Assembly: GCF_900104145.1 (NCBI RefSeq)
Contig: NZ_FNLB01000006.1
Location: 4,280,501 to 4,344,500 of the forward strand
Reading direction: 5' to 3'
DNA length: 64,000 nucleotides
Origin: Pseudovibrio sp. Tun.PSC04-5.I4
Lineage (GTDB): Bacteria > Pseudomonadota > Alphaproteobacteria > Rhizobiales > Stappiaceae
The notes under the pieces were generated by a model. It was not told the origin of the DNA, did no database searches, and worked only from the letters and a program-made list of their open reading frames with translations. Within the stretch, counting starts at the first letter, position 1; every line of letters begins with the position of its first letter. The position numbers and the translations under genes are program-made. Below are positions 52,120 through 60,432 of this stretch, one piece after another.

Positions 52120-52968
52120 ATGGTGCAATTATCTTCAAGTAGCCCCAAGGAGGTTGCCTCCCATGATCCAGTTTGGGATCGTGTGAAAGCAGAAGCGCAA
52201 GCCATGGCTAGTTCTGAGCCAGCGCTTGCCTCATTCGTTTACGAAACCGTCCTGAACCATGCCTCCTTAGAAGAAGCAATCGTTCACCGTGTAGCTGATC
52301 GATTGGGACACGTTGTTGTGTCTTCTTCTCTTATTCGCCAGACTTATCTGGATGTGCTGGAACAAGCCCCCGAGATTTCTCAAGCCTTCCGTGTTGATTT
52401 GTCTGCAGTCTTTGACCGTGATCCTATTTGCGACCGGTTTTTGGAGCCGCTTCTCTATTTTAAGGGATTCCACGCTCTTCAGACACACCGATTAGCCAAC
52501 TGGTTGTGGTTTAAAGGCCGAGAAGATTTTGCGCTTTATCTGCAAAGCCGCAGTTCCGAAGTGTTCCAGATGGATATTCATCCTCAAGTTCCGATGGGGC
52601 GAGGGGTCTTTTTCGATCATGGAACCGGTATTGTGATTGGTGGTACTGCCATTATTGAGGACGATGTCTCTATTCTGCAGGGAGTTACTCTTGGTGGAAC
52701 CGGTAAGGTTTCCGGTGATCGGCATCCAAAAATTCGCCACGGTGTCTTGATCGGTGCTGGTGCTAAGATTTTAGGTAACTTGGAAATTGGCCATTGCTCT
52801 CGAATAGCTGCCGGGTCCGTTGTGTTAAAAGATGTGGATCCATGCACAACAGTGGCTGGTGTTCCTGCTAAGGTTGTGGGTGAAGCAGGATGCGATCAAC
52901 CTGCCCGGGCCATGGATCAAATGATAGGTCAAGGTCAAGAACTTTCCTCGCAAAACAAACAAGGATAA
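52120..52968 (+). CDS. cysE: Serine O-acetyltransferase
   Basis: Acetylates L-serine from acetyl-CoA, the first step of cysteine biosynthesis. A 282-aa protein: an N-terminal helical domain of about 150 residues and a C-terminal left-handed beta helix (hexapeptide repeats such as GTGIVIGGTAIIEDDVSILQGVTLGG, DRHPKIRHGVLIGAGAKILG). Catalytic His is in the FFDHGTGIVIGG segment. The C-terminal tail (QPARAMDQMIGQ) may carry the motif that docks O-acetylserine sulfhydrylase, though it lacks the typical terminal Ile. The adjacent DUF3126 gene is a common partner in alphaproteobacteria. Confidence 0.94.
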   Translation: MVQLSSSSPKEVASHDPVWDRVKAEAQAMASSEPALASFVYETVLNHASLEEAIVHRVADRLGHVVVSSSLIRQTYLDVLEQAPEISQAFRVDLSAVFDRDPICDRFLEPLLYFKGFHALQTHRLANWLWFKGREDFALYLQSRSSEVFQMDIHPQVPMGRGVFFDHGTGIVIGGTAIIEDDVSILQGVTLGGTGKVSGDRHPKIRHGVLIGAGAKILGNLEIGHCSRIAAGSVVLKDVDPCTTVAGVPAKVVGEAGCDQPARAMDQMIGQGQELSSQNKQG

Positions 52969-53051
52969 GCTGGTTTCATAGGGTTGGCACGGCGGCAAAC
53001 TTGTATATTTTGTGCTCAAAGTTTGATGTTGAAATTGGTAAGGAGACGGCT

Positions 53052-53267
53052 GTGAAGCCTGATGAAATTCGTAAGGTGCAAGCCTTCATGCGTAACGCTT
53101 TCAAATCACCAGATCTGGAAGTTCGTGCACGTTCGAACAAAGATGACTCTGCTGAAGTTTTCATTAACAACGAGTTTCTCGGCATTGTTTTCCGTGATGA
53201 GGAAGATGGTGAGCTGAGCTGGGGCTTCCAGATGGCTATTCTTGAAATCGACGTTGAAGGCCTCTAA
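53052..53267 (+). CDS. DUF3126 family protein
   Basis: A 71-aa protein from the GTG start, which has AGGAG 7 bases upstream. Sequence runs MKPDEIRKVQAFMRNAFKSP, EVRARSNKDDSAEVFINNEF and WGFQMAILEIDVEGL, matching the DUF3126 family. Its function is unknown; its location right after cysE is conserved in Rhizobiales-type genomes. Longer frames from 52890 overlap cysE and are not supported. A strong UUCG-loop terminator follows. Confidence 0.85.
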   Translation: MKPDEIRKVQAFMRNAFKSPDLEVRARSNKDDSAEVFINNEFLGIVFRDEEDGELSWGFQMAILEIDVEGL

Positions 53268-53297
53268 GGCTTTTATCTGATTGCAAGCGCAAATATT

Positions 53298-53322
53298 AGG
53301 GCTCCTTCGGGAGCCCTTTTTT
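53298..53322 (+). terminator. Intrinsic terminator with TTCG loop
   Basis: Stem AGGGCTCC/GGAGCCCT (8 bp, perfect), loop TTCG, followed by six T residues. It ends the cysE-DUF3126 unit. Confidence 0.95.
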
Positions 53323-53532
53323 GTGTCAGAAGATGGCACAAGCGCTGTCTTAGTTGTTTTGTTTCGAGACACTGTTTGATCTGCATATTACCTCTGAAGA
53401 TTGCCAATACCCCTTAGTTAAATATTACCAAGAAGTTAACGCGATTAGCCAAGGCGGCATGCCTTTTGCTTCTATCAAAGCTGTATTGCGTTTGGGCTTG
53501 TGAAAGCTCGCAGGTATTTGGGGGAGCACATA

Positions 53533-53844
53533 GTGGGTGAGTTGTTCATTGCAGTGTTTATTGCTGCATCCGGCTTTATCGTTGCAGGAATATGCGGAAG
53601 TTTCTATCAACTGGTGACAGGAGAACCGCCGCGGTTCTTTGGTGAAGCGAAGGGCCCGATCTCCAGCCTTATTGCGATTGCGCTGTGGATCTTTGCCGGC
53701 CCGTTTATGTTTATGCGCTACGCGATCGAAGGATATTTCAGGGAGAGTTTTCGGCCAAGTATGTTAGCGGCGGCAGGTGGATTGGCCGCTATGTGGAGCA
53801 TCTGCTCGGGAACATTCATCCTGAGTTTTCTCTTGGCACTTTGA
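53533..53844 (+). CDS. Small membrane protein (DUF6949-like)
   Basis: A 103-aa protein with three likely membrane segments (about residues 2-24, ELFIAVFIAASGFIVAGICGSFY; 43-65; and 80-102). GTG at 53533 has GGGGAG 6 bases upstream. It shows the GDW-free, glycine-rich helices of alphaproteobacterial DUF6949-type proteins; this assignment is uncertain. Function unknown. It is followed 55 bases later by the gamma-carbonic anhydrase gene on the same strand and could be co-transcribed with it. Confidence 0.65.
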   Translation: MGELFIAVFIAASGFIVAGICGSFYQLVTGEPPRFFGEAKGPISSLIAIALWIFAGPFMFMRYAIEGYFRESFRPSMLAAAGGLAAMWSICSGTFILSFLLAL

Positions 53845-53899
53845 TAGGGCTCTATGGTAGATTGCACGAGATTTGAATTGTACAATCTAGGAGAAGTGT

Positions 53900-54433
53900 G
53901 TGCCTTTTTACAAACTCGGAGATCGTAGTCCTAAGGTTCCTGAGAACGGCAATTATTGGGTCGCTCCGTGTGCGAGCTTGATTGGTCATATCCAGCTTGA
54001 CGAAGAATCAAATGTTTGGTTTGGAGCGGTGCTGCGCGGTGATAATGAACTCATTCACATTGGTGCACGTTCCAACGTTCAAGATGGATCTGTTTTACAT
54101 ACAGATTTGGGATACCCGCTCGTAATTGGACCTAATTGCACCATTGGTCACAAAGCAATTTTGCATGGATGTACCGTTGGAGAAGGCTCTCTTATCGGCA
54201 TGGGGGCAACTATTCTGAATGGGGCGAAGATTGGTAAGGGCTGCATCATTGGTGCCAATGCACTGATCCCAGAGGGTAAAGTTATTCCTGACGGCTCACT
54301 GGTGGTTGGTATGCCAGGTAAGGTTGTCCGTGATCTGGATGACGCAACCAAGGATATGCTTATCCGTTCTGCGGATGGCTATGTGCTCAATGCCAAGCGG
54401 TTTAAAGAGCAACTGGTTGAAGTTGAAATTTAA
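53900..54433 (+). CDS. Gamma-carbonic anhydrase family protein
   Basis: A 177-aa left-handed beta helix protein: VWFGAVLRGDNELIHIGARSNVQDGSVLHTDLGYPLVIG, then TIGHKAILHGCTVGEGSLIGMGATIL. The three metal His (in SVLHTD, IGHKAI and ILHGC) fit gamma-carbonic anhydrase/PaaY/YrdA proteins. Activity is not assured, as some members lack the proton shuttle residues. GTG start with AGGAGAA 4 bases before it. A convergent terminator follows. Confidence 0.92.
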   Translation: MPFYKLGDRSPKVPENGNYWVAPCASLIGHIQLDEESNVWFGAVLRGDNELIHIGARSNVQDGSVLHTDLGYPLVIGPNCTIGHKAILHGCTVGEGSLIGMGATILNGAKIGKGCIIGANALIPEGKVIPDGSLVVGMPGKVVRDLDDATKDMLIRSADGYVLNAKRFKEQLVEVEI

Positions 54434-54457
54434 GAAGTGACTATAGCCGAGAAACAC

Positions 54458-54487
54458 AAAAGCCGCGGACACCAGTCCAAGGCTTTT
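54458..54487. terminator. Bidirectional terminator between convergent genes
   Basis: AAAAGCC (54458-54464) and GGCTTTT (54481-54487) enclose an inner GGAC-ACCA-GTCC stem (54467-54478). A-run and T-run flank the stem, so it can act on both strands. Confidence 0.85.
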
Positions 54488-54508
54488 CTTGCCAAGATTG
54501 AAAAACTG

Positions 54509-55129
54509 TTATTCCGGGATACTTGCGACGGTGGTTACACGTTTATCGGAAATTGAGGACCACGCTGCTGCGTGACGTGCGGATTGACGCTTTACATAGC
54601 GATAAGGCGTTGAGTACCAAGGCAGGATCGAAGAGACTTGGTTGTCTAAAATGAGGTCGCCCTGATCTGTTCTGACGCTAAGAACAGCGTGCCCGCCATT
54701 ATTTAGATCTTTCACAACAGTAATAAGAAGAGCGCTTTTTGGCCAACCTAGTTTTGCCAGTTGCCGCTGCTTCTCCAATACGTACTCCTCACAGTCGCCA
54801 GCACCTTGCGGATAAGTCCAGTATTCCGCGACACCGAAAAGTTGTTCGTCGGTGAACGGGCGAACCTCTTGGTTGATGGTGGCATTGATGTTGAGAAGTT
54901 CCTGCCAGCGCTCTTTTGTCAGGCGCACAACAAGTGGAGTTTTGGTGCCGTACTGGCACTGCTGGGGGTAGTTCTGACAAAACTCTACGTGTCCTATCGG
55001 TGCGCTTGCCCGACCGATCACTGGCATAAACCTACCAGGAATCTGCTCAGCATTTGCTTGCGTAGCGAATATTAGGCCACCTAACGCGATACCAAAAACA
55101 CTTTTCGCGAATAGCTTAAATTCAAACAC
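54509..55129 (-). CDS. Transglutaminase-like cysteine peptidase (BTLCP)
   Basis: A 206-aa bacterial transglutaminase-like cysteine peptidase. A signal peptide (MFEFKLFAKSVFGIALGGLIF, then ATQANA) exports it. The catalytic triad is Cys in GAGDCEEYVLEKQRQL, His in NNGGHAVLSVRT, and Asp in LILDNQ. The LapG-type relatives cleave the adhesin LapA under c-di-GMP control in Pseudomonas; whether this is LapG-like is not clear, as no adhesin or LapD lies near. The window does contain PilZ and GGDEF-EAL proteins. Confidence 0.88.
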   Translation of the reverse strand: MFEFKLFAKSVFGIALGGLIFATQANAEQIPGRFMPVIGRASAPIGHVEFCQNYPQQCQYGTKTPLVVRLTKERWQELLNINATINQEVRPFTDEQLFGVAEYWTYPQGAGDCEEYVLEKQRQLAKLGWPKSALLITVVKDLNNGGHAVLSVRTDQGDLILDNQVSSILPWYSTPYRYVKRQSARHAAAWSSISDKRVTTVASIPE

Positions 55130-55502
55130 CAGTAGTGCCCTCCAATCTTGGCTGGCTCTACTTTCATTCGATCAGTTTTATTTGGTCCTAAACTTTAAAG
55201 TCAGTATTTAATAAAAATATTGTCAGTTTTTATTCAAATACAACTTGTAATCTAATTAAATAATAGGCAAATAAGACGCTAATTAAATTCAAATTTTATG
55301 TAATTTAGATTCCTGCAGAAAACAGTCATTTCATGAGCTTGGGGAAGGAGTATGTCGACCCATAACCCTGTTTGCGTTCACTCATAGAACAGCGAAGTAT
55401 GCGCTTGGCATGGGATTACCACGTCGGATATTTTTTTGTAAATTTGTTATAAACCTGAGGAAAGTCCATCAGAATTAGAGAATCGCACTTTGTTTTGCTG
55501 CC
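55130..55502. other. A+T-rich intergenic gap
   Basis: 373 bases between two minus-strand genes. Strongly A+T rich in 55180-55310. It should hold the BTLCP promoter. No other signal recognised. Confidence 0.45.
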
Positions 55503-56138
55503 TCAACGTTTTTCTGGATTTGAAATGTGGTGTTCCAGGAGTTCCTGGTTCTGAATTGCTGCGAATTCTACGGCGACCCCATCTTCGAAATGACGGATTA
55601 CGCGAGCACGCATCTTGCCAAGGGTAATTGGTGTGCCGAGTGCTGGGCGAACGTCTGTTTTTAATGCGGCACCAGACAGAGAGACATCGACTATGCGACA
55701 ATCATATTCTCGGTTATCCGGCATGATGATCTTTGTCATTGGCTTCTTTGGAATGAAACGGTCGAAGCGACGATCCTCAGACAGGTTCAACTCGTCTTTA
55801 TTTGCCAGCCATGTGAGGACAGATGCCAGTTTGTCTCGTTTACGAGCGCTGGCATTTACCGTCATTGAAAATCCGCCGTCAATTTCTCGGACAATCTTAC
55901 CTTCAACACGGCCAATATGGTCGAGGTAGGCAACTACGCGCTCGCCAATTGTTCCCATTACAGGAGAGATGAGAGCTGCACCGCCGGGTGACATGTTTAC
56001 CACCTGACATGGGTACTCCCGTCTGTCTTCCAACATAAAGCGGCCTAAGACGTTGATTTCTACGCGAGAAAAACGACGTTTGTCAGGTTCTTTTGCTGCC
56101 AGAGCAGTAATTCGTTGGGTGGCTAAGCGCCCTGCCAT
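55503..56138 (-). CDS. PilZ domain-containing protein, two PilZ-like domains
   Basis: A 211-aa cytosolic protein. PilZ segment 1 is residues 20-95 (RRFSRVEINVLGRFMLEDRREYPCQVVNMSPGGAAL). Segment 2 is 120-205, with RRFDRFIPKKPMTKIIMPDNREYDCRIVDVSLSGAAL, which matches it in layout, so the gene arose by internal duplication. The c-di-GMP-binding RxxxR...(D/N)xSxxG pattern is present in both: RRFSR...NMSPGG and DRFIP...DVSLSG (segment 2 lacks the second Arg). It would bind c-di-GMP and influence motility or envelope functions. Start ATG at 56138. Confidence 0.82.
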   Translation of the reverse strand: MAGRLATQRITALAAKEPDKRRFSRVEINVLGRFMLEDRREYPCQVVNMSPGGAALISPVMGTIGERVVAYLDHIGRVEGKIVREIDGGFSMTVNASARKRDKLASVLTWLANKDELNLSEDRRFDRFIPKKPMTKIIMPDNREYDCRIVDVSLSGAALKTDVRPALGTPITLGKMRARVIRHFEDGVAVEFAAIQNQELLEHHISNPEKR

Positions 56139-56242
56139 TTTCTAAGAACCTCGAGCACGCAATTAATGATTAACTGGAAACACGGGTCATACCCTAAAAA
56201 AACAATGTTAACAGAATGGTAACTGCGTTCGTTAATTGCTAC

Positions 56243-56998
56243 TTATATTTTCCCACCATCAACAACTCGCAGGTGTCCAACCTGTCGACTGCCCGGCAGC
56301 TGCATCAGTTTTGGTGCCGGATTTGCTGGAGTTTGGTGCGTTCTGCTGGTTCTTGGCTCCATAGGGCCGACTGAACGGTGAGCAGGTGTGCCAAAATGTG
56401 GGACATAATCGTTTTCATCAGTAAACAGGGGAGAATCTTCATCTGGCCAAATGAGACGCAGGCTATTGACGGATTGTTTGTTTATTGCTTGCACGCCGAG
56501 CCAGAATGGACGCTTAAGCGGGGCCATACATCCTAGGATACGTGTGCAGCCTTCACCTTGTACGCGAATCGGCAGCAACAACAACTCAAGATCTACGGAC
56601 TGACCCATTTCTGTTGCGCCTGTAAAACTGATCACTGCCGCCGCGCCGTCTTGAGTGATGGCTGAAAGCATTGCTGAGACGGCCTGTTGGTCTTTTTTCT
56701 GCCATCCATCAAGGAAGTTGCGACCTTTTAATTCGCGGCAGAACAAAGAACACAGCCGCGTTCCAGCAAGGCGGAAACGGAAAGTATCTGTATTCGAAAG
56801 TTCCAAAATGAAGGTATCACCCAGCACGCTTTTGATTGCGGAAGGTTGGATATCCCCCCGTTCAGGGGCTGGGCGTTCGGCTCGTATTTCGTCCCAGTAT
56901 TCAAAAAGTATACGTGATGCGCCGTGTTTCATTTTCCTACCATCCCCAGTCCCGTTTGTTGGGTCATCCCTTTGGACCAGTGTCCTTTTTATGGACAA
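56243..56998 (-). CDS. PAS domain protein (PAS_5 family)
   Basis: A 251-aa cytoplasmic protein with one PAS_5-type domain (about residues 28-180: RILFEYWDEIRAERPAPERGDIQPSAI, FRFRLAGTRLCSLFCRELKGRNF). The C-terminal 80 residues are Pro/Arg-rich and probably disordered. No output domain is present. It is 104 bases upstream of the PilZ protein gene on the same strand; they may be co-expressed. Ligand and role are unknown. A CtrA-like palindromic region lies upstream. Confidence 0.8.
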   Translation of the reverse strand: MSIKRTLVQRDDPTNGTGDGRKMKHGASRILFEYWDEIRAERPAPERGDIQPSAIKSVLGDTFILELSNTDTFRFRLAGTRLCSLFCRELKGRNFLDGWQKKDQQAVSAMLSAITQDGAAAVISFTGATEMGQSVDLELLLLPIRVQGEGCTRILGCMAPLKRPFWLGVQAINKQSVNSLRLIWPDEDSPLFTDENDYVPHFGTPAHRSVGPMEPRTSRTHQTPANPAPKLMQLPGSRQVGHLRVVDGGKI

Positions 56999-57079
56999 CT
57001 TTAACTATCCTCAGGTCTATGGTGGGGAATAAGCAGGGAGCATGCCAAGTCATTGAATAATTAAAATTTTAGTAAAAAA

Positions 57080-57089
57080 TTAACGTTAA
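57080..57089. promoter_or_regulatory. TTAACGTTAA palindrome, possible CtrA-type site
   Basis: A perfect 10-bp palindrome followed by TTTAA 7 bases on (TTAA-N7-TTTA), about 82 bases upstream of the PAS gene start. It resembles CtrA half-sites (TTAA-N7-TTAA) of alphaproteobacteria, but the match is imperfect. Confidence 0.25.
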
Positions 57090-57231
57090 CAAAAGGTTTA
57101 AGTTGTGCTTATGTTGAGCTGACTTCATTGTGGTTGTGTTGTCTCATTTGAACCCTGAGGCCTCACGAATTGAGCTAATTTTTGGCCGAACGCCTCGTGA
57201 TTTTCGCTTGAACAAGTAGAGAATCTATAAG

Positions 57232-57301
57232 AAGCACGATGCCAGATAGGGAGCAGCTCCAATTAACCGTCGGCATCTTGGGGGAGAGCCGGCGGTTTTT
57301 T
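57232..57301 (+). promoter_or_regulatory. Attenuator-like leader before rhomboid gene
   Basis: The stretch contains a strong intrinsic terminator (ACCGTCGGC at 57266-57274 with GCCGGCGGT at 57288-57296, one G-U pair, then T6) with no gene on this strand upstream for 2.8 kb. An alternative stem, GATGCC (57238-57243) with GGCATC (57272-57277), overlaps the terminator left arm by 3 bases, and encloses a GGAG-CAG-CTCC hairpin (57250-57260). This could be an antiterminator/terminator pair, or a short small RNA. TATAAG (57226-57231) may be a -10 box. The remainder of 56999-57398 shows nothing further. Confidence 0.5.
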
Positions 57302-57398
57302 GTGTCTAATGGTTCTTCTTCAAATACTCAGAGTGCTTGCGAAGCATGCCAACATGTCCTAGTTCAAAATGGGACAGTTAATTTGGGTCTGTAGTGAA

Positions 57399-58181
57399 AT
57401 GAACCAGCACCACGACGAACACATGAAAAATGGCCAGCCGGACTTTGAGCCGCTTCCACCCAAAAGGGAGCCAATGTTCAACCTACCGGGTGTGGTTGTA
57501 GGGCTCTCGCTAGTTTTCATTGGCATTCATTTAATAAGAACTTATGTCCTCAACTCAAATGCTGATGTTCAAACGCTTTTGTTGTTTGCCTTCTGGCCTG
57601 TGAGATATGTTGCTGGGTTTACTGCGGATTATTCATGGCCAGGTGGAACTGCGTCTTCAATCTGGAGTTTTCTGAGTTACGGATTTTTGCATGGCAGCGC
57701 CACACATCTAGGATTTAATGTGTTGTGGATGGCTGTGTTTGGCAGTGCGGTCGCTCGACGATTTGGAGCGGGGCGCTTTTTGCTTCTGTCTGCAATTTGT
57801 GCCGTTGCAGGTGCTGGGGCGCACTTAGCAACCAACTGGGGGCAAAGCATTCCTGTCATTGGTGCCTCTGCCGCAGTTTCTGGACAAATGGCAGCTTCTT
57901 TGCGGTTCATTTTTGAGATGGGTGGTCCGTTGGGTTCTTTTAGAGGGAAGGATGCGAGGGCTTACACTGTTCCTGCTCGGCCTTTGATGGCCGCTTTAGG
58001 TGACCGGCAAGTTCTGACATTTGTTTTAGTGTGGTTTGCACTTAACTTTGTCTTTGGCGTTTGGTCTGCGCCGATTGCTGGTGAAGGTTCCAGCATTGCG
58101 TGGCAAGCTCACGTAGGAGGCTTTATTGCGGGCCTCGTGTTATTCCCGCTTCTGGGCCCCGTTCGCCGATACCAAAAATGA
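57399..58181 (+). CDS. Rhomboid family intramembrane serine protease
   Basis: A 260-aa six- or seven-helix rhomboid. Catalytic Ser157 is in GASAAVSGQ (GxSx), the catalytic His in HVGGFIAGLV, and the loop-1 helix is in YGFLHGSATHLGFNVLWM. It cleaves membrane proteins within the bilayer. The hydrophilic N-terminus (about 30 residues) precedes TM1. The ATG at 57399 has no strong ribosome site; 57369 and 57423 are possible starts. An attenuator-like leader lies 98 bases upstream. Confidence 0.88.
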   Translation: MNQHHDEHMKNGQPDFEPLPPKREPMFNLPGVVVGLSLVFIGIHLIRTYVLNSNADVQTLLLFAFWPVRYVAGFTADYSWPGGTASSIWSFLSYGFLHGSATHLGFNVLWMAVFGSAVARRFGAGRFLLLSAICAVAGAGAHLATNWGQSIPVIGASAAVSGQMAASLRFIFEMGGPLGSFRGKDARAYTVPARPLMAALGDRQVLTFVLVWFALNFVFGVWSAPIAGEGSSIAWQAHVGGFIAGLVLFPLLGPVRRYQK

Positions 58182-58335
58182 CAGTTTAAATGTTAGCTGA
58201 CTACATATATTAACAGCACCGGAGATGTGGTCTAGGCAAGCTCAGTTTTATTTGTCATGATGCCGTAGGGTTAGGATGTTGTTTTTCCTTTTTTAACTTG
58301 AAAGAAGGATGACATAGACAAACGAGGAGGTCGCC

Positions 58336-58767
58336 ATGACAGTTGCTGCCATTCTAAACGGTAAAGGGCGAGACGTTTATACGGAACCAAGCACCCGTAG
58401 CTTAAACGAAATTTGTTCGAGCTTAGGCGGGCGCCGCGTAGGCGCGATTATTCTATGTAATGAGCCGGGTATTATTGTCGGAGTCGTTTCAGAACGTGAT
58501 GTCGTGAAAGCTATTTCGTTGGAAGGGCCGGATGTTCTGACCCAACCAGTAAGCGAATATATGACGAAAGAGGTTGCTGTTTGCGGAGAAGGTGATTCTG
58601 TGAACGGCGTTATGGCACGTATGACTGAAGGGCGCTTCCGTCACATGCCTGTTGTGGAAGATGGCAAGCTCATCGGGCTTGTTTCAATCGGTGATATTGT
58701 GAAGTACAGAATTGCACAGGTTGAACAGGAAGCGAAAGACATGCGCAACTACATTCAAGCTGTATAA
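58336..58767 (+). CDS. CBS domain-containing protein
   Basis: A 143-aa protein with a tandem CBS pair: domain 1 around IILCNEPGIIVGVVSERDVVKAI (residues 30-60), and domain 2 around GRFRHMPVVEDGKLIGLVSIGDIVKYRI (about residues 95-125). CBS pairs bind adenosyl ligands and sense energy or ionic strength; no catalytic domain is fused. Ribosome site GAGGAGGT lies about 8 bases upstream of the ATG. It converges on the patatin gene and shares a hairpin terminator. Confidence 0.88.
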   Translation: MTVAAILNGKGRDVYTEPSTRSLNEICSSLGGRRVGAIILCNEPGIIVGVVSERDVVKAISLEGPDVLTQPVSEYMTKEVAVCGEGDSVNGVMARMTEGRFRHMPVVEDGKLIGLVSIGDIVKYRIAQVEQEAKDMRNYIQAV

Positions 58768-58781
58768 GCGATCAAAATATT

Positions 58782-58807
58782 CTGCTGTGCTTACCCAAGC
58801 ACAGCAG
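58782..58807. terminator. Hairpin terminator between CBS and patatin genes
   Basis: CTGCTGTGCTT (58782-58792), loop ACCC, AAGCACAGCAG (58797-58807): a perfect 11-bp stem. TTT follows on the plus side, and AATATTTT on the minus side. It lies directly between convergent genes. Confidence 0.85.
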
Positions 58808-58809
58808 TT

Positions 58810-59820
58810 TCAGGGCTGCATTTCTGCTAGTTGATGAATTTCTGGCAGAGCTCGACACGTGGTTTCATAGCCCACCCGTATTGCCTCTTCTCCGCGATGA
58901 AAATCAAACAGCCCCAAATGCGACAAGCGCAGCGTGAGAATGGTGTCTGGCGGGTCCCCCGCAAGTCTGGAGCGGCCAATCCTATCCTGTATGATGTTGT
59001 AGCTGTCCATCATGACGCCAGAGATACCTGGCAATCCCTTTTGTTTGCCAAAAAGCTGGTGGCGTAGTGCGCGTTTGATTGTTCCACCAGGTCCTTTCTG
59101 GAGCTTATTATCAATCTCAGGAATCATATCTTTTGGGATTGGCGGCAACTCGTGCACGACGGTTGACCCACGGCCAAACGTGTCGGAGTTCAAGTTCACT
59201 GCAATGACGGCTCTTGCGCCTAATGCACGACATACCGACACAGGAATTGGATTTACGAGCGCGCCATCTACCAACCAGCGTCCACCGTAGGCGACGGGTT
59301 CAAATACACCGGGCAGGGAGGAGGAGCACCTCATAGCCTGCGCCAGTGAGCCGTTTCTGAGCCAAATTTCGTGGCCTGTTCCCAACTCTGTTGAAACAGC
59401 TGCAAAGGGGCGCTCAAGGTCTTCGATCATGATGTTGCCGAAGTGCTCTTCAAACAGTGACAGAAGTTTCTTGCCGGAAATTAGCCCTGACCCGCCGAAA
59501 GACAAGTCGACCAAGCTGAAGACACGGCGGCGTGAAAGGGAAAGTACATAGTCTTCCAGCTCGTTCAACTTACCGCATAAATAACAGCCACCAACCACAG
59601 CGCCTATGGAGGTTCCTGCGACAAAATCCAACTGAATCCCGGCTTCTGAGAGCGCTTTGAGTACACCAATGTGAGCCCAACCGCGAGCTGCACCCCCCCC
59701 TAAGGCCACTCCAATGCCGGGTGTTGGTTCCGGCGCAGGAGGTGTTGGTGGTTCCGCTGGAGTATCATCCAAAGACTGTCTGCTGTTAGGCCAAAGAGGT
59801 AGATTTTGCAGCACTGCCAT
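58810..59820 (-). CDS. Patatin-like phospholipase (RssA/NTE-type)
   Basis: A 336-aa cytosolic patatin. A Pro/Glu-rich N-terminus (residues 18-34) precedes the oxyanion loop GVALGGGAARGWAHIGVL near residue 37, the Ser-lipase motif GTSIGAV with Ser71, and the catalytic Asp in LVDGALVNPIPV. Members hydrolyse phospholipid or lysophospholipid; RssA of E. coli is of this group. The oxyanion loop contains a G8 homopolymer (C8 at 59693-59700 on the plus strand). Two domains are not seen. The gene lies convergent with CBS; hisI begins 100 bases away on the same strand. Confidence 0.9.
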   Translation of the reverse strand: MAVLQNLPLWPNSRQSLDDTPAEPPTPPAPEPTPGIGVALGGGAARGWAHIGVLKALSEAGIQLDFVAGTSIGAVVGGCYLCGKLNELEDYVLSLSRRRVFSLVDLSFGGSGLISGKKLLSLFEEHFGNIMIEDLERPFAAVSTELGTGHEIWLRNGSLAQAMRCSSSLPGVFEPVAYGGRWLVDGALVNPIPVSVCRALGARAVIAVNLNSDTFGRGSTVVHELPPIPKDMIPEIDNKLQKGPGGTIKRALRHQLFGKQKGLPGISGVMMDSYNIIQDRIGRSRLAGDPPDTILTLRLSHLGLFDFHRGEEAIRVGYETTCRALPEIHQLAEMQP

Positions 59821-59920
59821 CTCCCGGATTATGTCTTCCTCAGGTCAATTAAACGAAATTACCCTAAGGTAACTATGTAGGTTAAACCTATAAAAAGACT
59901 GAATCTGGGAGCACTAAAAG

Positions 59921-60391
59921 CTATTGTTTTTTCCCGTAAACTTCCTCCGGGTCATAAACAGGGGCAACTTCCGTTCGCTTCAGCCAAATCTCACCGTCTG
60001 TGTTTGACTTCACCTCCCGAAAGAAGCAGGAGCGGTAGCCAACGTGGCATGTGGCACCATTACCCTCGACTGTGACGCGCAGCCAGATTGCATCTTGGTC
60101 GCAGTCGGTGCGGATCTCTTTGACTTTCTGGACTTGCCCGGAGGTGCCACCCTTTTTCCAGTATTCTTGTCGGGAACGGCTCCAATACCAAGCTTCGCCT
60201 GTCTCTATAGTCCGGCGCAAGCTTTCGTCATTCATATAGCCGACCATCAACAGCTCGCCGCTGTCATAATCAGAGACTGCTGCGGCAATCAGGCCGTTGT
60301 CGTCAAACTTCGGGCAAAGCTCATAGCCAAGCTCAATTGCCTTTTTGTCAGTACGCGGCGCAAAGCCTTCAGCCTTTATGTTCGTCGTCAT
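59921..60391 (-). CDS. hisI: Phosphoribosyl-AMP cyclohydrolase
   Basis: Third step of histidine biosynthesis, opening the purine ring of PR-AMP. A 156-aa stand-alone HisI: GEAWYWSRSRQEYWKKGGTSG, DCDQDAIWLRVTVEGNGATCHVGYRSCFFRE supply the Zn and Mg ligands (DxDxD-like aspartates and two Cys). It is not fused to HisE, which is normal for alphaproteobacteria. It lies 41 bases downstream of folE, on the same strand, a pairing often seen in Rhizobiales. Confidence 0.94.
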   Translation of the reverse strand: MTTNIKAEGFAPRTDKKAIELGYELCPKFDDNGLIAAAVSDYDSGELLMVGYMNDESLRRTIETGEAWYWSRSRQEYWKKGGTSGQVQKVKEIRTDCDQDAIWLRVTVEGNGATCHVGYRSCFFREVKSNTDGEIWLKRTEVAPVYDPEEVYGKKQ

Positions 60392-60432
60392 GGAGGTGCC
60401 TAAATTTAGATAGGTTATTGGTCCAGCACCTG

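Noticed and set aside
57208..57231. TTGAAC and TATAAG as a promoter for the rhomboid leader
   Set aside because: Spacing is only about 12 bases, too short for a sigma70 promoter. A weaker -35 at the right distance is possible but not convincing.
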